Part shown: one piece after another, positions 17,889-27,670 of the stretch
Layout: each line of letters starts with the position of its first letter
Numbering within the stretch: position 1 is the stretch's first letter
Origin: Alteromonas sp. MMG017
GTDB lineage: Bacteria; Pseudomonadota; Gammaproteobacteria; Enterobacterales; Alteromonadaceae
Direction of reading: 5' to 3'
Assembly (NCBI RefSeq): GCF_018100795.1
Contig: NZ_JAGJDY010000008.1
Location: 203,420-267,419 of the forward strand
Length of the DNA: 64,000 bases
Notes under the pieces: model-generated
Databases searched by the model: none
Seen by the model: the letters and a program-made list of their open reading frames with translations, nothing else
What the model was told of the DNA's origin: nothing
Position numbers and translations under genes: made by a program

Positions 17889-18965
17889 ATGAACAATATT
17901 CGTCAGTTTTCCAGCAAAGAAGATATCCAAGAGCAAGCCTGCTTATGGATAAGCCGTCTCGATCGTGAACTTAGCGAAGACGAAAAAACACAGCTAGATG
18001 CGTGGCTTGCCGAAAGTCCAAATCATCGTAAGGCACTGATGGAGGCCGCAAGCTTGTGGGATGACATGTCAGTACTTAACGAGTTAAGTGGATTGTTTCC
18101 TCGTCATCAGAACAAAACCGAAACCAAGGCCCATAATCGCAATAAACGACGCGTGGGTATCGTTACTCAAGCTCGCATGAGCGCAGCCGCCGCATTTTTA
18201 GTGATGGCTATTGCGGTAGGAGTTGTGGTTGACCGTGTTTGGCTTGAAGAGCCAAATGCAGTGGCGCACATGTCTGAAAAAATTGAAACCGGTATTGGTG
18301 AACAAAGAAATCTTGTGCTTTCTGATGGTTCCACATTACTGTTAAACACAAACTCGCGGGTCACCGTCGATTTTTCTGACGATGTGCGAAACATTGTCTT
18401 GCTAAAAGGCGAAGCGCATTTTGAAGTGGCGCACGATACCACGCGCCCTTTCACCGTAACCGCTGGAAATAACACGGTTACAGCGGTGGGTACTGCGTTT
18501 AACATGCAATATGTTGACGATAATGCCTTTGAGTTAGTGGTAACCGACGGAAAAGTATTAGTTAAAGACAGGTTCAGTGCATTCAGTAGTAACCAATCAT
18601 TGTTTTCCAAAACACCCGTTGAAGGTGAAGGCCTGCTTATGTTTGCGGGTGAAAAAGCCACAGTTAAAGGCGATGTTGATGCCCGTGAAAGCTTATCGCA
18701 AAATGATATCGACGATGACTTAGCATGGCAGCAAGGCATGATTGTGTTTAAAGGCGAGCGCTTAGAAGCCGTACTTGCTGAAATTGGCAGATATACCCAA
18801 GTACATTTTCAGATTTCTGACGAGTCACTTAAAAGTCGCCGTGTTGCTGGCTACTTTAAAGTGGGTGATATTGATGGCTTGCTAGCGGCACTGAAAAACA
18901 GCTTTAACATCGAATACGAGAAAGTTTCTGATACCAGTATTCAGTTATCGGTTTCCCGAAGCTAG
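17889..18965 (+). CDS. FecR-like anti-sigma / signal-transducing membrane protein
   Basis: 358 residues. The N-terminal cytoplasmic anti-sigma part (ACLWISRLDRELSEDEKTQL, PNHRKALMEAASLWDDM) is followed by one membrane helix (about 97-115), the periplasmic FecR domain (LSDGSTLLLNTNSRV, VGTAFNM) and a C-terminal STN-like region (FKGERLEAVLAEIGRYT). FecR carries the signal from the STN domain of a loaded receptor to the ECF sigma factor. It follows the sigma gene by one base; the STN-bearing receptor follows 190 bp later, completing the three-part surface-signalling set. Confidence 0.95.
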   Translation: MNNIRQFSSKEDIQEQACLWISRLDRELSEDEKTQLDAWLAESPNHRKALMEAASLWDDMSVLNELSGLFPRHQNKTETKAHNRNKRRVGIVTQARMSAAAAFLVMAIAVGVVVDRVWLEEPNAVAHMSEKIETGIGEQRNLVLSDGSTLLLNTNSRVTVDFSDDVRNIVLLKGEAHFEVAHDTTRPFTVTAGNNTVTAVGTAFNMQYVDDNAFELVVTDGKVLVKDRFSAFSSNQSLFSKTPVEGEGLLMFAGEKATVKGDVDARESLSQNDIDDDLAWQQGMIVFKGERLEAVLAEIGRYTQVHFQISDESLKSRRVAGYFKVGDIDGLLAALKNSFNIEYEKVSDTSIQLSVSRS

Positions 18966-19155
18966 TTTAAGCCTAGTGTAGGGGGCCACTGCAGGGGCAT
19001 TAAAGGGCTAATTCGCAGATAACTCGCGATTGATGGTCAAAGGCATGCTTTAAGGTTAGTGTTTGTCTTATAAAAGCAATGCGCTTGCATTACTTGGCAT
19101 AAGCTTAACTATTGTGACAATATAATAAAACAAATAATAAGTACGATTTCTTATC

Positions 19156-22100
19156 TTGCATCATTTGCGTTCGGCCAATTTTTCTCGTGCAGTAGTGCGC
19201 AGCTATAACAGTGTGCGCAAGGCAAGTATATGCCTTGTGTTAGCCGTTTGTGCTGGTCCCATTCAATGCACATACGCCCAAGAGCCCGAGTCTCAAGCTG
19301 GTCAACGGAGCAAACAAGAAAATGTGCCAAGCCCAATAAAGCAGTCTAATCAAACGGCCTTTCAGTTTTCAATTCCAGCCCAAGATGCCGATGACGCGCT
19401 AACAGAACTAGCAAAGCAAGCTAATACCACACTCTTATTTCCTTTCGACTTAGCGCAAACGGTTAAAACCAATTCTTTAGAGGGCAACTTCACCCTTAAC
19501 GAAGCTTTATCAAAATTGCTTGATGGCACCGAGCTTGCCGTAGTAACCGACAGTGCTGGGCAAGTCAGTATTCGTTCTCGCAGTGATGTGGTTGCTCAAA
19601 ATAGAAAAGACGAGGGTGAAGAGAAGGTTCAAGAAGAAGACACGAGTAATACGATTGAGCGCATCGCCGTGGTAGGCACGAGAAACTCTCCTCGTAGTGT
19701 GGTCGACTCGCCCGTGCCACTAGATATTATTGGCTCAGAATCATTGCGTTCACAAGGCAACAGCGATGCCTTGTCGATGCTAAGCACCATGGTGCCTTCT
19801 TTAAACGTCAACGATCAGCCTATTAATGATGCTACCAGTTTAGTGCGACCTGCTAATTTACGAGGTATGGCGTCAGATCACACATTGCTGCTCGTTAACG
19901 GTAAACGCAGACATCGCTCGGCAGTCATTACCTTTCTTGGCGGTGGCTTATCTGATGGCGCACAGGGGCCGGATATTTCGGTTATCCCAGCTTATGCATT
20001 AAAGCAAATTGAAGTTTTACGAGATGGTGCTGCGGCACAATACGGTTCAGATGCCATTGCTGGCGTGATTAACTTCGTACTTGATGATAGTGATTCAGGT
20101 GGCAGCATCGCACTTAAAACGGGTACTTATTCTGAAGGTGATGGTGAGTTATTTCAGATACAGGCTAATAAAGGTTTTCGTTTAGGTGAAAACGGCTTCT
20201 TGAACGCCACGGTAGAATATCGACAGCAACAAGGCACATCACGCTCTGTTCAGCGTGATGATGCCCAAGGCCTCATCGACGCAGGCAACACATTTATAAG
20301 TAGCCCCGCGCAAATTTGGGGGGCACTAGATGTTAACGAAGACATGAAAATGTCGGTAAATGCGGGGTGGGATATTGCGCCTAACTACGAAGGATACGCG
20401 TTAGCAACTTATGCACATCGAGAAATAAGTGGTGGTTTTTACTATCGCAACCCACAAACCCGAGAAGGTGTCTTTTCTGAAACGAACGAAGAAACGGGCG
20501 AAAGTCGCTTATTAGTTGGGGATTTAGACGGTATAGGGCAGGGGATTAGCTGCCCCACTATTTTCCTTGATGATACCAATGTATTGGATAACCCCGATTA
20601 TTTGCGTATTGCCGATAACACCACCGCACTTGGTGCGAATTGCTTTGCCTTTAACGAGTGGTTTCCTGGTGGGTTTACCCCACAATTCGGTGGCACAATT
20701 ACTGATGCCTCAGTATTTGCTGGTGTTAAAACGGAATTAGACAATGGCTGGGCAATGGATTTGAGTGCCAGTGTAGGGTATTCAGATATTGCTTATCGGC
20801 TATCGGGTACAGTTAACCCTTCGCTAGGGCCAGACTCTCCGCTCTCTTTTACACCGGGCTCTGTGAGCCAAGTAGAGCGTACGTTTAATCTTGATTTCGC
20901 AAAGCTAATTCAATCTGTATTTGAAGAGCCAATTAGTATTGCTATGGGCGCAGAGTGGCGCAGAGAAACTTACTTTCAAAAAGCCGGCGATGATGCCTCT
21001 TATGCCGCAGGCTCGCTTGCTTTTGACCCCACCACGGAGGCGTCGCAAGGGTTCAGCATTGGTTCTAACGGGTTTCCTGGTTACCAGCCTCAATCTGCAG
21101 GGCACTGGAGTAGAAGTAATTGGGCGGTGTACATAGATTTGGAGTTTTTTTTAAGTGAAGCATGGCAGTTTGGTGTAGCGACCCGCGTTGAACACTTTAC
21201 TGATTTTGGCTCTACCTTTGATGGAAAGCTAAGTACGCGATACAAGGTTAACGACTTATTTGCCCTTCGAGGCTCTATCAATACGGGCTTTAAAGCGCCG
21301 ACAGTAGGGCAAAGTAACGTAATTAATGTTACCACTGCTTACAGCGCAAATGGACTAGAAGACCAAGCCACATTGCCGCCCACTGATTTGATATCACAAC
21401 AGCTAGGTGCAACACCGCTCACTCCAGAGGAATCGGTTAACTTTAGTTTAGGTGTGGTGATGCACGTAAGTGATACCTTTTTCGCAACCCTCGACTATTT
21501 CAATATCCGTTTAATGGACAGGATCAGTACCACGTCGGCAATACCGCTTAGTGACGCAGACATCCAAGTGCTTAGTGCGAAGGGCCGAGACGATGCGGCG
21601 AAATACAACGCCGCCAAATTTTTCACCAATGACTTTGATACCCAAACCCAAGGTGTCGATTTAGTGGTTCACTATGACTTCATGGTACAAGATTGGAAGC
21701 AGACATTGTTGTTAGCTTACAATTGGACAGACACACAAGTAGAGCGGGTGACCTTATATCCCACTATGGTTGATGGTGAGATAACCTTAATGCCAAACCT
21801 GACAACACAGCGCATTAGAATGCTAGAAGATAACTTGCCAGCACACAGAGGCAGTTTGACGCTAGAACAGTACATTGGCGACGTTAATTTTACGTGGCGG
21901 GCAAACTACTACGGTAAATACTACGAAGACCATCTAGATGCTTCAGCGGGAATGGATATTTTTGGAAGCGACACGCTAACGGCAGATGCGCAAGTAGCAT
22001 GGTATTTTTCACCGTCGTGGCGATTTACGCTAGGTGTGCAAAATTTATTTGATACAAAACCTGATAGCAATCCATTCAGTGGGGAAGTAGGGGCTTTATA

Positions 22101-22170
22101 TCCGCCAACATCGCCAGGGGGAATTAATGGTGCTTTCTATTATTTAGGGTTGGAATACAGTGTTGATTAA
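19156..22170 (+). CDS. TonB-dependent receptor with N-terminal STN signalling domain
   Basis: About 1004 residues. There is no ATG before the signal peptide; the frame opens after a stop at 19138, so the start is TTG 19156 or a later GTG. The signal peptide ends near CTYA-Q. The STN domain (about 70-130, FSIPAQDADDALTELAKQANT) matches FecA-type transducers and should contact the FecR encoded upstream. The plug has RNSPRSVVDSPVPLDII, LRGMASDHTLLLVNGKRRH and GSDAIAGVINF; the barrel ends LGLEYSVD. Plug and much of the barrel are strongly similar to the receptor at 14618. The ligand is unknown. Confidence 0.93.
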   Translation: MHHLRSANFSRAVVRSYNSVRKASICLVLAVCAGPIQCTYAQEPESQAGQRSKQENVPSPIKQSNQTAFQFSIPAQDADDALTELAKQANTTLLFPFDLAQTVKTNSLEGNFTLNEALSKLLDGTELAVVTDSAGQVSIRSRSDVVAQNRKDEGEEKVQEEDTSNTIERIAVVGTRNSPRSVVDSPVPLDIIGSESLRSQGNSDALSMLSTMVPSLNVNDQPINDATSLVRPANLRGMASDHTLLLVNGKRRHRSAVITFLGGGLSDGAQGPDISVIPAYALKQIEVLRDGAAAQYGSDAIAGVINFVLDDSDSGGSIALKTGTYSEGDGELFQIQANKGFRLGENGFLNATVEYRQQQGTSRSVQRDDAQGLIDAGNTFISSPAQIWGALDVNEDMKMSVNAGWDIAPNYEGYALATYAHREISGGFYYRNPQTREGVFSETNEETGESRLLVGDLDGIGQGISCPTIFLDDTNVLDNPDYLRIADNTTALGANCFAFNEWFPGGFTPQFGGTITDASVFAGVKTELDNGWAMDLSASVGYSDIAYRLSGTVNPSLGPDSPLSFTPGSVSQVERTFNLDFAKLIQSVFEEPISIAMGAEWRRETYFQKAGDDASYAAGSLAFDPTTEASQGFSIGSNGFPGYQPQSAGHWSRSNWAVYIDLEFFLSEAWQFGVATRVEHFTDFGSTFDGKLSTRYKVNDLFALRGSINTGFKAPTVGQSNVINVTTAYSANGLEDQATLPPTDLISQQLGATPLTPEESVNFSLGVVMHVSDTFFATLDYFNIRLMDRISTTSAIPLSDADIQVLSAKGRDDAAKYNAAKFFTNDFDTQTQGVDLVVHYDFMVQDWKQTLLLAYNWTDTQVERVTLYPTMVDGEITLMPNLTTQRIRMLEDNLPAHRGSLTLEQYIGDVNFTWRANYYGKYYEDHLDASAGMDIFGSDTLTADAQVAWYFSPSWRFTLGVQNLFDTKPDSNPFSGEVGALYPPTSPGGINGAFYYLGLEYSVD

Positions 22171-22265
22171 CGACACACAAGTTAATTGAAATAGAAGATC
22201 AAATAAATTCTGGATAGAACGTAGGAAGGAGAAACTAGGAAAATGCCTAGGAAAAAAGGGAAGAA

Positions 22266-22460
22266 CTAGCCTACGTTTTTAAACATAGAATCATCGATGA
22301 TAGTTTGATCGATAATCTGTTGTGCCATTTGGATGCACTTGCCACACTGGGAACCCAGTTCCATATGTTCACGCAATTCACGCATGTTGCCTACGCCATT
22401 ACCTTGTACTGCGGCGCGTATGCTTTTATCGGTAACGCCGTAACACATACATACAAACAT
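22266..22460 (-). CDS. bfd: Bacterioferritin-associated ferredoxin
   Basis: 64 residues from MFVCMCYGV, the same length and start pattern as E. coli Bfd; a slightly longer frame from 22472 is rejected. [2Fe-2S] ligands are Cys4, Cys6 and the pair in QCGKC. Bfd binds bacterioferritin and passes electrons to release stored iron. It is normally induced by iron starvation, and a Fur-like site lies just upstream. No bacterioferritin gene is in the window. Confidence 0.95.
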   Translation of the reverse strand: MFVCMCYGVTDKSIRAAVQGNGVGNMRELREHMELGSQCGKCIQMAQQIIDQTIIDDSMFKNVG

Positions 22461-22485
22461 AAAACACTCCAAATAAGTCTGTAAA

Positions 22486-22500
22486 TGATAATAATTGCTA
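22486..22500. promoter_or_regulatory. Candidate Fur box of bfd
   Basis: TGATAATAATTGCTA matches the 7-1-7 Fur motif (TGATAAT-N-ATTATCA) at 11 of 14 positions, 26 bp upstream of the bfd start on the minus strand. Iron repression of bfd is the rule in related bacteria. Confidence 0.6.
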
Positions 22501-22721
22501 TTTCATTCTAATGCAAGTGAGATTTAGTCGTATTCACACTCAAGAAATCATCAAAAAGGGTGGCCTTTGGTACGATGAGTGAATAAATCATGAAGAATTA
22601 GCGAAAGTACAGTGCGTTACCGCTTGTTATCTAAGATAAAGTACCAATAAAGGAAATAGAAAACGCCCATTAATAAGACGTTTTACTAATTATTAAATAT
22701 TTTAAAAAATTGGAGATATTC

Positions 22722-23327
22722 ATGAGTGTATTAGTTGGTCGTCCAGCGCCGGATTTTACCGCTGCTGCAGTATTAGGTTCGGGTGAAATAGTTGATTCAT
22801 TTTCACTCTCTGAAACCATCAAAGGCAAAAAAGCGGTACTTTTTTTCTACCCGCTAGATTTCACCTTTGTTTGCCCATCTGAACTTATTGCTTTTGATAA
22901 GCGTTTTGAAGAATTTAAAAAACGCGGCGTAGAAGTGATTGGGGTTTCTATCGATTCACAGTTTTCTCATAACGCATGGCGAAATACGCCAGTAAACGAA
23001 GGTGGCATTGGCCCAGTAAAATACACCTTGGTGGCCGATGTAAAACATGAAATCTGCCAGGCATATGATGTAGAACACCCTGAAGATGGCGTGGCATTTA
23101 GGGGTTCTTTCCTGATTGATGAAGAAGGCCAGGTCCGTCACCAAGTGATTAACGACCTTCCACTAGGCCGCAATGTAGATGAAATGCTTCGTATGGTTGA
23201 TGCGCTTGCATTCCATCAAGAGCATGGCGAAGTTTGCCCAGCGGGTTGGACACAAGGGAAAGCGGGTATGGATGCTTCACCAGAAGGCGTAGCTAAGTAC
23301 CTTGCAGCAGAAGCTGACAAGTTATAA
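22722..23327 (+). CDS. Typical 2-Cys peroxiredoxin (AhpC/Prx1 type)
   Basis: 201 residues from ATG 22722; GGAG at 22712-22715 is the ribosome-binding site, and the TTG at 22710 is part of it. Peroxidatic Cys51 is in DFTFVCPSE and resolving Cys172 in GEVCPAGW. The long C-terminal segment fits typical dimeric/decameric 2-Cys enzymes, which reduce hydrogen and alkyl peroxides using AhpF, thioredoxin or another reductant. No ahpF is nearby. An AT-rich leader precedes the gene, and bfd is divergent. Confidence 0.95.
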   Translation: MSVLVGRPAPDFTAAAVLGSGEIVDSFSLSETIKGKKAVLFFYPLDFTFVCPSELIAFDKRFEEFKKRGVEVIGVSIDSQFSHNAWRNTPVNEGGIGPVKYTLVADVKHEICQAYDVEHPEDGVAFRGSFLIDEEGQVRHQVINDLPLGRNVDEMLRMVDALAFHQEHGEVCPAGWTQGKAGMDASPEGVAKYLAAEADKL

Positions 23328-23413
23328 TAGGCCGAAAGTCTCTACAATAGCCTTTAAAATAGGCATTTCGGCTTGTTAAACAGGCTTTATGCAAATCCGT
23401 TTATCCAATACTA

Positions 23414-23441
23414 AAACAGCGCCATTCGGCGCTGTTTTTTT
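23414..23441 (+). terminator. Intrinsic terminator of the peroxiredoxin gene
   Basis: Stem AAACAGCGCC/GGCGCTGTTT with loop ATTC, then further T to 23441. The A-rich left arm means it may also stop leftward transcripts from rnt. Confidence 0.92.
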
Positions 23442-23502
23442 CTATTGAATAGATTTTAATTTGAAGCGCTTGCCGCTAAGCCAGCATTTCAGGCGTTGCA
23501 TA

Positions 23503-24159
23503 TCAGCAAGGCTCATCAGGGCAGATAGGTTCACCTGCTAAGGGCCAGCCGCCCAGTGCTTTATAGCGATTTACCATAAAGCAAAATAGCTCTGTGGTTT
23601 TTTGCGCATCATATAATGCGCTGTGAGCTTCTTTTTGATCGAACTCAATGCCTGCCGCTCGACAGGCTTTAACTAATACAGTTTGGCCCAACGTTAAACC
23701 GGCAAGGCTGGTGGTATCAAATGATACAAACGGATGGAAAGGCGTGCGCTTAATGTTGCAGCGAGCTATGGCTGCGTTCACGAAGCTTTGATCGAAAGTG
23801 GCATTATGCGCCACAATCACCGAGCGCTGGCAATCCGCATCTTTTTGCGCTTTACGAATACCTTTGCACAACGACTTCATTGCTTCACTTTCTTCAATGG
23901 CACCGCGCAGGGCACAGTGAGGGTCGATACCGTTAAACTCTAGCGCTGCAGGTTCTAAGTTCGCGCCTTCAAAAGGGTCTACATGGTAATGAAAAGTTTG
24001 GTCGGGATAAATCAGGCCATCTTCTTCCATTTTTACCGTTACGGCAGCAATTTCAAGTAAGGCATCGGTCCCAGCGTTGAAACCGGCGGTTTCAACGTCG
24101 ATAACAACAGGGAAGTAGCCCCTAAAACGATGAGGAAGGGAGTGGTGCAACTCAGACAT
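23503..24159 (-). CDS. rnt: Ribonuclease T
   Basis: 218 residues. DEDDh exonuclease: Exo I motif [10 protein letters not shown] (Asp21, Glu23), Exo [13 protein letters not shown], and Exo III HSALYDA. The [16 protein letters not shown] and NPFHPF-like (TPFHPF) blocks match E. coli RNase T. The enzyme trims the 3' ends of tRNA and other stable RNAs. It is divergent from motY, an arrangement also known in Vibrio. Confidence 0.97.
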   Translation of the reverse strand: MSELHHSLPHRFRGYFPVVIDVETAGFNAGTDALLEIAAVTVKMEEDGLIYPDQTFHYHVDPFEGANLEPAALEFNGIDPHCALRGAIEESEAMKSLCKGIRKAQKDADCQRSVIVAHNATFDQSFVNAAIARCNIKRTPFHPFVSFDTTSLAGLTLGQTVLVKACRAAGIEFDQKEAHSALYDAQKTTELFCFMVNRYKALGGWPLAGEPICPDEPC

Positions 24160-24416
24160 AGTTTCTCTTAGCAGGTTCTTTGGTTACGTAACAAAGCTGT
24201 ATCAACATAAAAATGCTACAAAAAGTGCTGGGATTATGGCAAGGATAACCCACGGTATCCAGCCTGAATTTCAATGTGGGGCGTAAGAAACCTGAAATGA
24301 GGGGCATAATTGATGGTATTAATGGTATAGAAGGCTAAACTTTTCTACACTAAGGACGATATATTCTGTAAGCGCCTTTTTGTTAGGTATGGTTTATCAG
24401 TTGAGTGGGTATAGTT

Positions 24417-25283
24417 GTGAAGCGTAAATTCGGTTTACTTATTCCGTTGTTTTTTACTACGGTCGCAAGCGGTGCTATGCGTCAGTATTCTGCTACGGTA
24501 GAAACGTCAAACTGGGAAGTGGTTGATGCATCGCGTTTGCAATGTACATTGAACCATCCTTTACCCGGCTACGGCGATGCCATGTTTACAAGCGTGGCTT
24601 CTAAACGGCTTAATATGGAATTTGAGCTAGACATGCATTTATTGCCTAATCGCTTCGATGTAGCTGCTGTTTATTCTGTACCGCCAAAGTGGATGCCGGG
24701 AGTGGCCCCTAAAACCATCGCCGATATGACATTGCGCACGCAATATAATGGCGACCTTCCACAAGACGCTGCATGGACTATGCTAAGTGAACTCGAAAAA
24801 GGTTTCTGGCCCACCATTTACTATCAAGACTGGTACAACGAATACGATAAAGTGAGTGTTGCATTAAACGCCAGTAATTTTTCGATGGTGTATAGAGACT
24901 TCGTTAAGTGTGTGTCTAACTTATTACCTTACAACTTCGACGATATTGCCTATACGGTGTTGTCGTATCAGAAAAACAGTACCGAACTGACTAAGTATTC
25001 TCAAAAGCGCCTAACAATGATTGGGGAATACCTAAAAGAAGATAGCGATTTAGAGTTAGTCTTGCTTGATGGCTATACCGATAGTTATGGCGGGCGATGG
25101 AACAACGAACAATTATCTATACGCCGAGCCAATGAAGTAAAAAGCTACTTAACGACCATTGGCGTGCCCGATGACAGAATTCAACTGACGGGACACGGCG
25201 AGAAGCGTCATATCGCAAATAACGATACCCGAGAGTCACGAGCACAAAATAGACGGGTAGTCGTGCGTTTATCTAAATCTTAG
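24417..25283 (+). CDS. motY: MotY, T-ring protein of the sodium-driven flagellar motor
   Basis: 288 residues from GTG 24417 (MKRKFGLLIP), which gives a normal signal peptide; a GTG four codons upstream is the alternative. The N-terminal MotY-specific domain includes QYSATVETSNWEV and WPTIYYQDWY; the C-terminal OmpA-like peptidoglycan-binding domain has LDGYTDSYGGRWNNEQLSIRRA-type sequence and TGHGEKR. MotY forms the periplasmic T ring with MotX around polar Na+ motors. Adjacency to rnt supports the call. Confidence 0.93.
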   Translation: MKRKFGLLIPLFFTTVASGAMRQYSATVETSNWEVVDASRLQCTLNHPLPGYGDAMFTSVASKRLNMEFELDMHLLPNRFDVAAVYSVPPKWMPGVAPKTIADMTLRTQYNGDLPQDAAWTMLSELEKGFWPTIYYQDWYNEYDKVSVALNASNFSMVYRDFVKCVSNLLPYNFDDIAYTVLSYQKNSTELTKYSQKRLTMIGEYLKEDSDLELVLLDGYTDSYGGRWNNEQLSIRRANEVKSYLTTIGVPDDRIQLTGHGEKRHIANNDTRESRAQNRRVVVRLSKS

Positions 25284-25311
25284 GGTTATCTAAAATCCAA
25301 ATGAAATCTAT

Positions 25312-25337
25312 AAAAAGCGGCTTAATAGCCGCTTTTT
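25312..25337. terminator. Bidirectional intrinsic terminator between motY and glpQ
   Basis: AAAAAGCGGC/GCCGCTTTTT with loop TTAATA; T-runs occur on both strands, so it serves the convergent motY and glpQ transcripts. Confidence 0.93.
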
Positions 25338-25366
25338 TTGTCAAGTGAATAATCTACTTGTTGTTG

Positions 25367-26389
25367 CTATTCGCCTTGAGCCTCAAGCCAGGTTTTTACC
25401 GGCGGCACATGGTCGGTAAATACGCCGTCTACGTTCACCACGTGTTTAAGGGTAGACAGAAGTTGTTCTGCTGTCATGCCTGGCGGAAGGGCATCTTGAC
25501 GGAACGTGTAGGGATGAATAATGAAACCTTCTGAATGGGCATACTCAACCCACGATGCGGGTACTAATTTACCTGCTTTCATCGCTTGTGGGTCTAGTAG
25601 TTGACCTAACCAAGGGCCTAAACCGTCAGCATAGTTTGCCACTTCTTTCATGCCTGCTTCACTTTTGATCCAATCGTAGTCTGTGGTTGATTCGCCCCAA
25701 CTGTTTTCACCCATTAGCATGACCACTTTGCCCGCATAGTTTAGGTCTTTTCTAATGCGCTTTATTTCATCGAAGTCAAAACACTGCAAGTAACTATTGG
25801 CGTCTTTATTGGCAAGATTAAATCGTGTCAGTGATGCAATCACAATCTGGCTTGCATCTACTCCTTGTTCGTTATGCCACGCTGGTGATTTTACTTCCGT
25901 ATATACCCCTACATCGGTATTAAACTCTCGATTGAGCTGAGTAATAAGCTCGTAGTGCTCTTCTAAGGTTGCCACGGTAAAATTTGCCGTATTCCCTGTA
26001 TAGCGTTTTGTAAAAACTTGTTCGCCCTTGCTGTTCGCTCGTTCGTGTACTTGCAGAGTACGAAGCTCAGCTAACGTGAAATCTAAGGCGTAAAAGCGAC
26101 CATCTTTACGTGCACGCTCTGGAAATACTTGCTCGACGTTGGTTACTGTTTCTAAATGTATGTCGTGCAAGACCACGGCAATCCCATCTTTAGTAATAAC
26201 CGCATCTTGCTCAATAAAGTCAGGGTTCATGGCAAAAGCAAGCGTGGCGGCTTCTAATGTGTGCTCAGGCAGATAACCTGACGCGCCCCTATGAGCAATA
26301 ACATCGAAGTCTTTCGCCAATAGTACTGGGCTTGTAAAAATCGAGATAGAAAGCGAGAAAGTAAGTAGAGCGTGACGAATTTTTAGCAT
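25367..26389 (-). CDS. glpQ: Periplasmic glycerophosphodiester phosphodiesterase
   Basis: 340 residues with a signal peptide ending near LLA-KDF. GDPD motifs: HRGASGYLPEHT and the EQDAVITKDG...VVLHD block carrying the metal and general acid/base residues. The inserted GYT-NTANF-type region and the length match GlpQ. It hydrolyses deacylated phospholipids to glycerol-3-phosphate and the alcohol, probably in the periplasm as a carbon or phosphate source. It lies upstream of a convergent terminator shared with motY. No glpT is nearby. Confidence 0.94.
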   Translation of the reverse strand: MLKIRHALLTFSLSISIFTSPVLLAKDFDVIAHRGASGYLPEHTLEAATLAFAMNPDFIEQDAVITKDGIAVVLHDIHLETVTNVEQVFPERARKDGRFYALDFTLAELRTLQVHERANSKGEQVFTKRYTGNTANFTVATLEEHYELITQLNREFNTDVGVYTEVKSPAWHNEQGVDASQIVIASLTRFNLANKDANSYLQCFDFDEIKRIRKDLNYAGKVVMLMGENSWGESTTDYDWIKSEAGMKEVANYADGLGPWLGQLLDPQAMKAGKLVPASWVEYAHSEGFIIHPYTFRQDALPPGMTAEQLLSTLKHVVNVDGVFTDHVPPVKTWLEAQGE

Positions 26390-26439
26390 GATAGGGCAAT
26401 ATCCTTATTAATAGGGCCGCTGTATTTTAAAATAGAGAC

Positions 26440-26826
26440 TTATTGTTTTGTTTGGATAAGTTCAATGGCATAGCCATCTGGGTCGCGAACAAAAGCGATG
26501 ACAGTAGAGCCGCCCTTAACAGGACCTGGCTTACGGTATACATCACAGCCATTTTGTTCAAGGGTTTCGCAGAACTGATAAATATCGTCTACTTCGATGG
26601 CGATGTGGCCGTAAGCTGTGCCTTTTTCATAGGTGTTGTCACCCCAGTTATAAGTGAGTTCAAGTACGGTAGTGTTAGTTTCTTCACCGTAACCCACGAA
26701 AGCGAGCGTGTATTCATAAGCTTGGTTTTCAGACTTTCTTAGCAGCTTCATGCCCATCAAATTAGTGTAGAAGTGCAAAGACGCATCAAGATCCTCAACA
26801 CGAAGCATGGTATGTAGCATTCTCAT
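26440..26826 (-). CDS. gloA: Lactoylglutathione lyase (glyoxalase I)
   Basis: 128 residues, E. coli-type short GloA. Metal ligands His5, Glu56, His74 and Glu122 fall at the expected positions ([35 protein letters not shown]). The enzyme turns the methylglyoxal-glutathione hemithioacetal into S-lactoylglutathione. Short, Ni-type loop lengths are typical of bacteria. Encoded alone between glpQ and an SDR gene on the same strand. Confidence 0.96.
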   Translation of the reverse strand: MRMLHTMLRVEDLDASLHFYTNLMGMKLLRKSENQAYEYTLAFVGYGEETNTTVLELTYNWGDNTYEKGTAYGHIAIEVDDIYQFCETLEQNGCDVYRKPGPVKGGSTVIAFVRDPDGYAIELIQTKQ

Positions 26827-26959
26827 TCGATTCTCCCCCGTCCTTCTAAGGACATCATGTATATCAGTTTACTATGGGTATGTGAAAGGAATGAGACACT
26901 AAGGCGCAAATACAATGGCTGCAAGCGCCTATCGGTAAACCGCTAGCAAAAAAGGATAG

Positions 26960-27670
26960 TTAAAAGCCCCACATTCCAATATTGTCTATTTTAAGACGAC
27001 GAGGTTGCTGTAGTAAATAAACGAGCATATCAGCAAGATCATCATTTTGAATAAGCCCTGAATCAATTTCATCCTTTGGCGTTTTTTGAGATTGAATAAG
27101 CGCAGGGTTGAGTGAATGAACATGAATGCCGTACTCACGCACTTCTTCCTGAAGGGCTTTACCTAGCCCCACCATGGCAAATTTTGACGCGCAATAGACG
27201 CCTGCATTGGCATAGCCGTTAAGCGCAGCTTGTGAGGCAATATTTACCACGTACCCATCTTTTTGCTTAATCATATTGGGCACCACGTTTTTGCACATCA
27301 AAAATGTACCTTTAACGTTGGTATCCATAACGTCATCCCAGTCGCTTTCGCTGGTCTCACAAATTAAGGTTTCTTTGCCAAAGCCACTGTTATTTACCAA
27401 TACTTGAATATCGCCGAACTGCGAATGTACTTCCTGTATAAAGTAACTTACCGCAGATGCATCACTAATATCGCAAACTTGGCCATAAATACGCTTACCG
27501 AATTGGGCTTCAAATTCTGCTACTGTGTCATTAATAGTGGCTGCGGTTCTTCCGCAAATAGCGACCTTCATACCTTCTTGAAGTAGTCTTAGGGTAAGGG
27601 ACTTACCCAGACCTTTACCGCCGCCGGTAACAATCGCCACTTTCTCGTTTACTGAATAATGTTGTGACAT
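26960..27670 (-). CDS. Short-chain dehydrogenase/reductase
   Basis: 236 residues, classical SDR. Cofactor motif TGGGKGLG (15-22), NNSG (93-96, where NNAG is usual), catalytic Ser146, Tyr159 and Lys163 (YCASK). The Arg at CGRT (41) suggests NADPH preference. The region resembles FabG/3-ketoacyl reductase-like proteins, but the substrate cannot be assigned. Encoded alone. Confidence 0.9.
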   Translation of the reverse strand: MSQHYSVNEKVAIVTGGGKGLGKSLTLRLLQEGMKVAICGRTAATINDTVAEFEAQFGKRIYGQVCDISDASAVSYFIQEVHSQFGDIQVLVNNSGFGKETLICETSESDWDDVMDTNVKGTFLMCKNVVPNMIKQKDGYVVNIASQAALNGYANAGVYCASKFAMVGLGKALQEEVREYGIHVHSLNPALIQSQKTPKDEIDSGLIQNDDLADMLVYLLQQPRRLKIDNIGMWGF

